Assembly (NCBI GenBank): GCA_035506295.1
Contig: DATJPR010000100.1
Coordinates: 1 to 14,083, forward strand
DNA length: 14,083 bases
Direction of reading: 5' to 3'
From: DATJPR01 sp035506295
GTDB lineage: Bacteria; Bacteroidota; Ignavibacteria; UBA10030; UBA6906
A program made the translations under genes and the position numbers. Every line of letters begins with the position of its first letter. Position 1 is the stretch's first letter. Below the pieces are notes generated by a model that saw only the letters and a list, made by a program, of their open reading frames with translations, did not search any database and was not told the DNA's origin. Shown here piece by piece: positions 13,425-14,083 of this stretch.

Positions 13425-13871
13425 ATGAATCAGGACGATTCTCATGATGGACAGTATTCCGGCGCGCTATCGGCTGAAGAGGGAACTTTGCTTGGTGCAC
13501 AGCCATTAAGCCCGGCTCTCCATCCGCGACTTGCCTGGATGATGTACTACGAAGAGACGAAGAACGTCAAAGCCGTTGCAGAAAAATTCGGCATCAGCAG
13601 GAAGACCTTCTATAAATGGTATAAGCGCTTTAAAGAATCGAATGGTGATTCCACGAGCCTGAAGGACCGGTCGAAGCGCCCGCACCGCTGTCCACGTGCG
13701 ACGCCGGAATCGAGCATCCGGCTCCTGAGGATGGTCAAGGAGGAAACCGGATTCGGCCAACGCCGCCTGCGCGCCTATCTCGAAGCGAAGTACCATGTCC
13801 GGATGTCGGAACGAACAATCTGGAAGATCCTCAAGCAACATGGCGCCGTAGCAAAAGATGCTGAAGCATGA
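13425..13871 (+). CDS. Transposase-type HTH DNA-binding protein without catalytic domain
   Basis: Protein of 148 residues with two helix-turn-helix segments in the order found at the N-terminus of IS481/IS3-like transposases. The first is at about 45-70 (KAVAEKFGISRKTFYKWYKR). A basic linker follows (SLKDRSKRPHRCP, 78-90). The second is at about 93-140 (TGFGQRRLRAYLEAKY, then SERTIWKILKQHG). In full transposases the DDE (rve) integrase core comes next. Here the frame stops 8 residues after KQHG, and the 90 bases before the terminator show no such remnant. A polar N-terminal extension (1-34) precedes the first HTH. The consensus Shine-Dalgarno and the tight terminator argue for an expressed gene rather than debris: perhaps a domesticated DNA-binding regulator, or the truncated end of an insertion sequence. 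No terminal inverted repeats or target duplication are evident. A TTGACA at 13402-13407 is too close to the start to be its -35. Confidence 0.8.
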   Translation: MNQDDSHDGQYSGALSAEEGTLLGAQPLSPALHPRLAWMMYYEETKNVKAVAEKFGISRKTFYKWYKRFKESNGDSTSLKDRSKRPHRCPRATPESSIRLLRMVKEETGFGQRRLRAYLEAKYHVRMSERTIWKILKQHGAVAKDAEA

Positions 13872-13878
13872 ATCAGCG

Positions 13879-13906
13879 GACTGTCGACAGCAGACAGAAG
13901 ACAGTT
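13879..13906 (+). repeat. Short heptamer repeat after the HTH gene
   Basis: Four 7-base units lie in a row: GACTGTC, GACAGCA, GACAGAA, GACAGTT. GACAG recurs with exact 7-base period three times, and the first unit is its complement-like form, giving CTGTCGACAG as a palindrome at the junction. A related GGCTGTCGGC lies about 25 bases further on. It may be a small intergenic repeat or binding site; function unknown. Confidence 0.35.
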
Positions 13907-13963
13907 GAACCATGATTCTCCTGCTCGCTTTCGGCTGTCGGCTCATTGGTTGATCTTCGAAAG

Positions 13964-13990
13964 GCGATGAGTATCCCTCATCGCTTTTTT
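13964..13990 (+). terminator. Rho-independent terminator of the HTH gene
   Basis: GCGATGAG (13964-13971), loop TATCC, CTCATCGC (13977-13984), then six T (13985-13990). It is a perfect 8-bp stem with a U-tract, 92 bases after the HTH stop codon. It ends plus-strand transcription before the window edge. Confidence 0.88.
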
Positions 13991-14046
13991 GTATATTGCC
14001 GCCTGCATCACCGCACCCCTGCTCTTCCATCAACAGCGCGCATCGC

Positions 14047-14083
14047 ATGCCCACTCAAGACGCTCCTTTACGCCCGGTTCATT
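14047..14083 (+). CDS. Possible start of a further gene, cut by the window edge
   Basis: An ATG at 14047 opens a frame of 12 codons to the end of the window (MPTQDAPLRPVH). A TATATT (13992-13997) just after the terminator T-run could be a -10, about 50 bases upstream, but it has no good -35, and there is no Shine-Dalgarno. This is too short to identify. It is listed because the hairpin terminator and the -10-like element suggest a new transcription unit begins here. Confidence 0.25.
   Translation, partial: MPTQDAPLRPVH

Noticed and set aside
1..14083. CRISPR array, prophage, toxin-antitoxin or defence system
   Set aside because: No regularly spaced repeats, phage genes, paired small toxin/antitoxin frames or nuclease/helicase genes are visible on either strand.
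13872..14083. Remnant of a DDE integrase core after the HTH gene
   Set aside because: None of the three plus-strand frames shows integrase-like residues before the terminator; the terminator and heptad repeat occupy the space.

Overview
The window is a stretch of bacterial chromosome, roughly 55-60% GC by eye and densely coded. It holds ten protein genes with recognisable domains, one tRNA gene and possibly the first codons of one more gene at the right edge. I see no phage or plasmid genes, CRISPR array or intact insertion sequence. The gene set points to the FCB superphylum (Bacteroidetes/Ignavibacteria-like): a NagX/HGSNAT-type membrane acyltransferase, a dipeptide epimerase, a small secreted carboxypeptidase-regulatory-like protein and several genes without a clear Shine-Dalgarno. 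This placement is an inference. No 16S gene or ribosomal protein is present to settle it.

Left part, all minus strand except one gene. An aldehyde dehydrogenase is cut by the left edge (1-1163). Upstream of it lies a complete bacterial-type prolyl-tRNA synthetase (1288-3009) with its own good promoter. Next comes a two-gene unit: a two-domain family 2 glycosyltransferase (about 3890-5362), then 12 bases later a receiver-PAS response regulator with no output domain (3095-3877). An AmpG-like major facilitator permease (5454-6731, plus strand) diverges from the glycosyltransferase and converges on the next block.

Centre and right, minus strand, in order of transcription. A tRNA-Ser(CGA) has its own promoter and a long-stem terminator. 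It is followed by a small secreted carboxypeptidase-regulatory-like protein, then a monofunctional aspartate kinase with its own TTGCTT-17-TATATT promoter. After that come an L-Ala-D/L-Glu-type dipeptide epimerase, a NagX-like membrane acyltransferase and a secreted N-acetylmuramoyl-L-alanine amidase. The last four genes have gaps of only 34-62 bases and probably form one operon. Together with the adjacent AmpG-like permease they suggest a cell-wall turnover and muropeptide-recycling locus: the amidase cleaves murein, the permease imports muropeptides, the epimerase handles the L-Ala-D-Glu released, and the acyltransferase may act on amino sugars. Aspartate kinase feeds diaminopimelate and lysine synthesis.

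Right end, plus strand. A 148-residue protein resembles only the DNA-binding half of an IS481/IS3-like transposase. It has a strong Shine-Dalgarno and an ideal terminator, but no DDE catalytic domain follows. It sits downstream of a structured non-coding stretch of about 330 bases whose role I cannot name.

The most unusual points are the cell-wall recycling operon with NagX and aspartate kinase in it, the multi-domain secreted amidase, the degenerate N-terminal glycosyltransferase domain next to an output-less receiver-PAS protein, and the free-standing transposase DNA-binding half.
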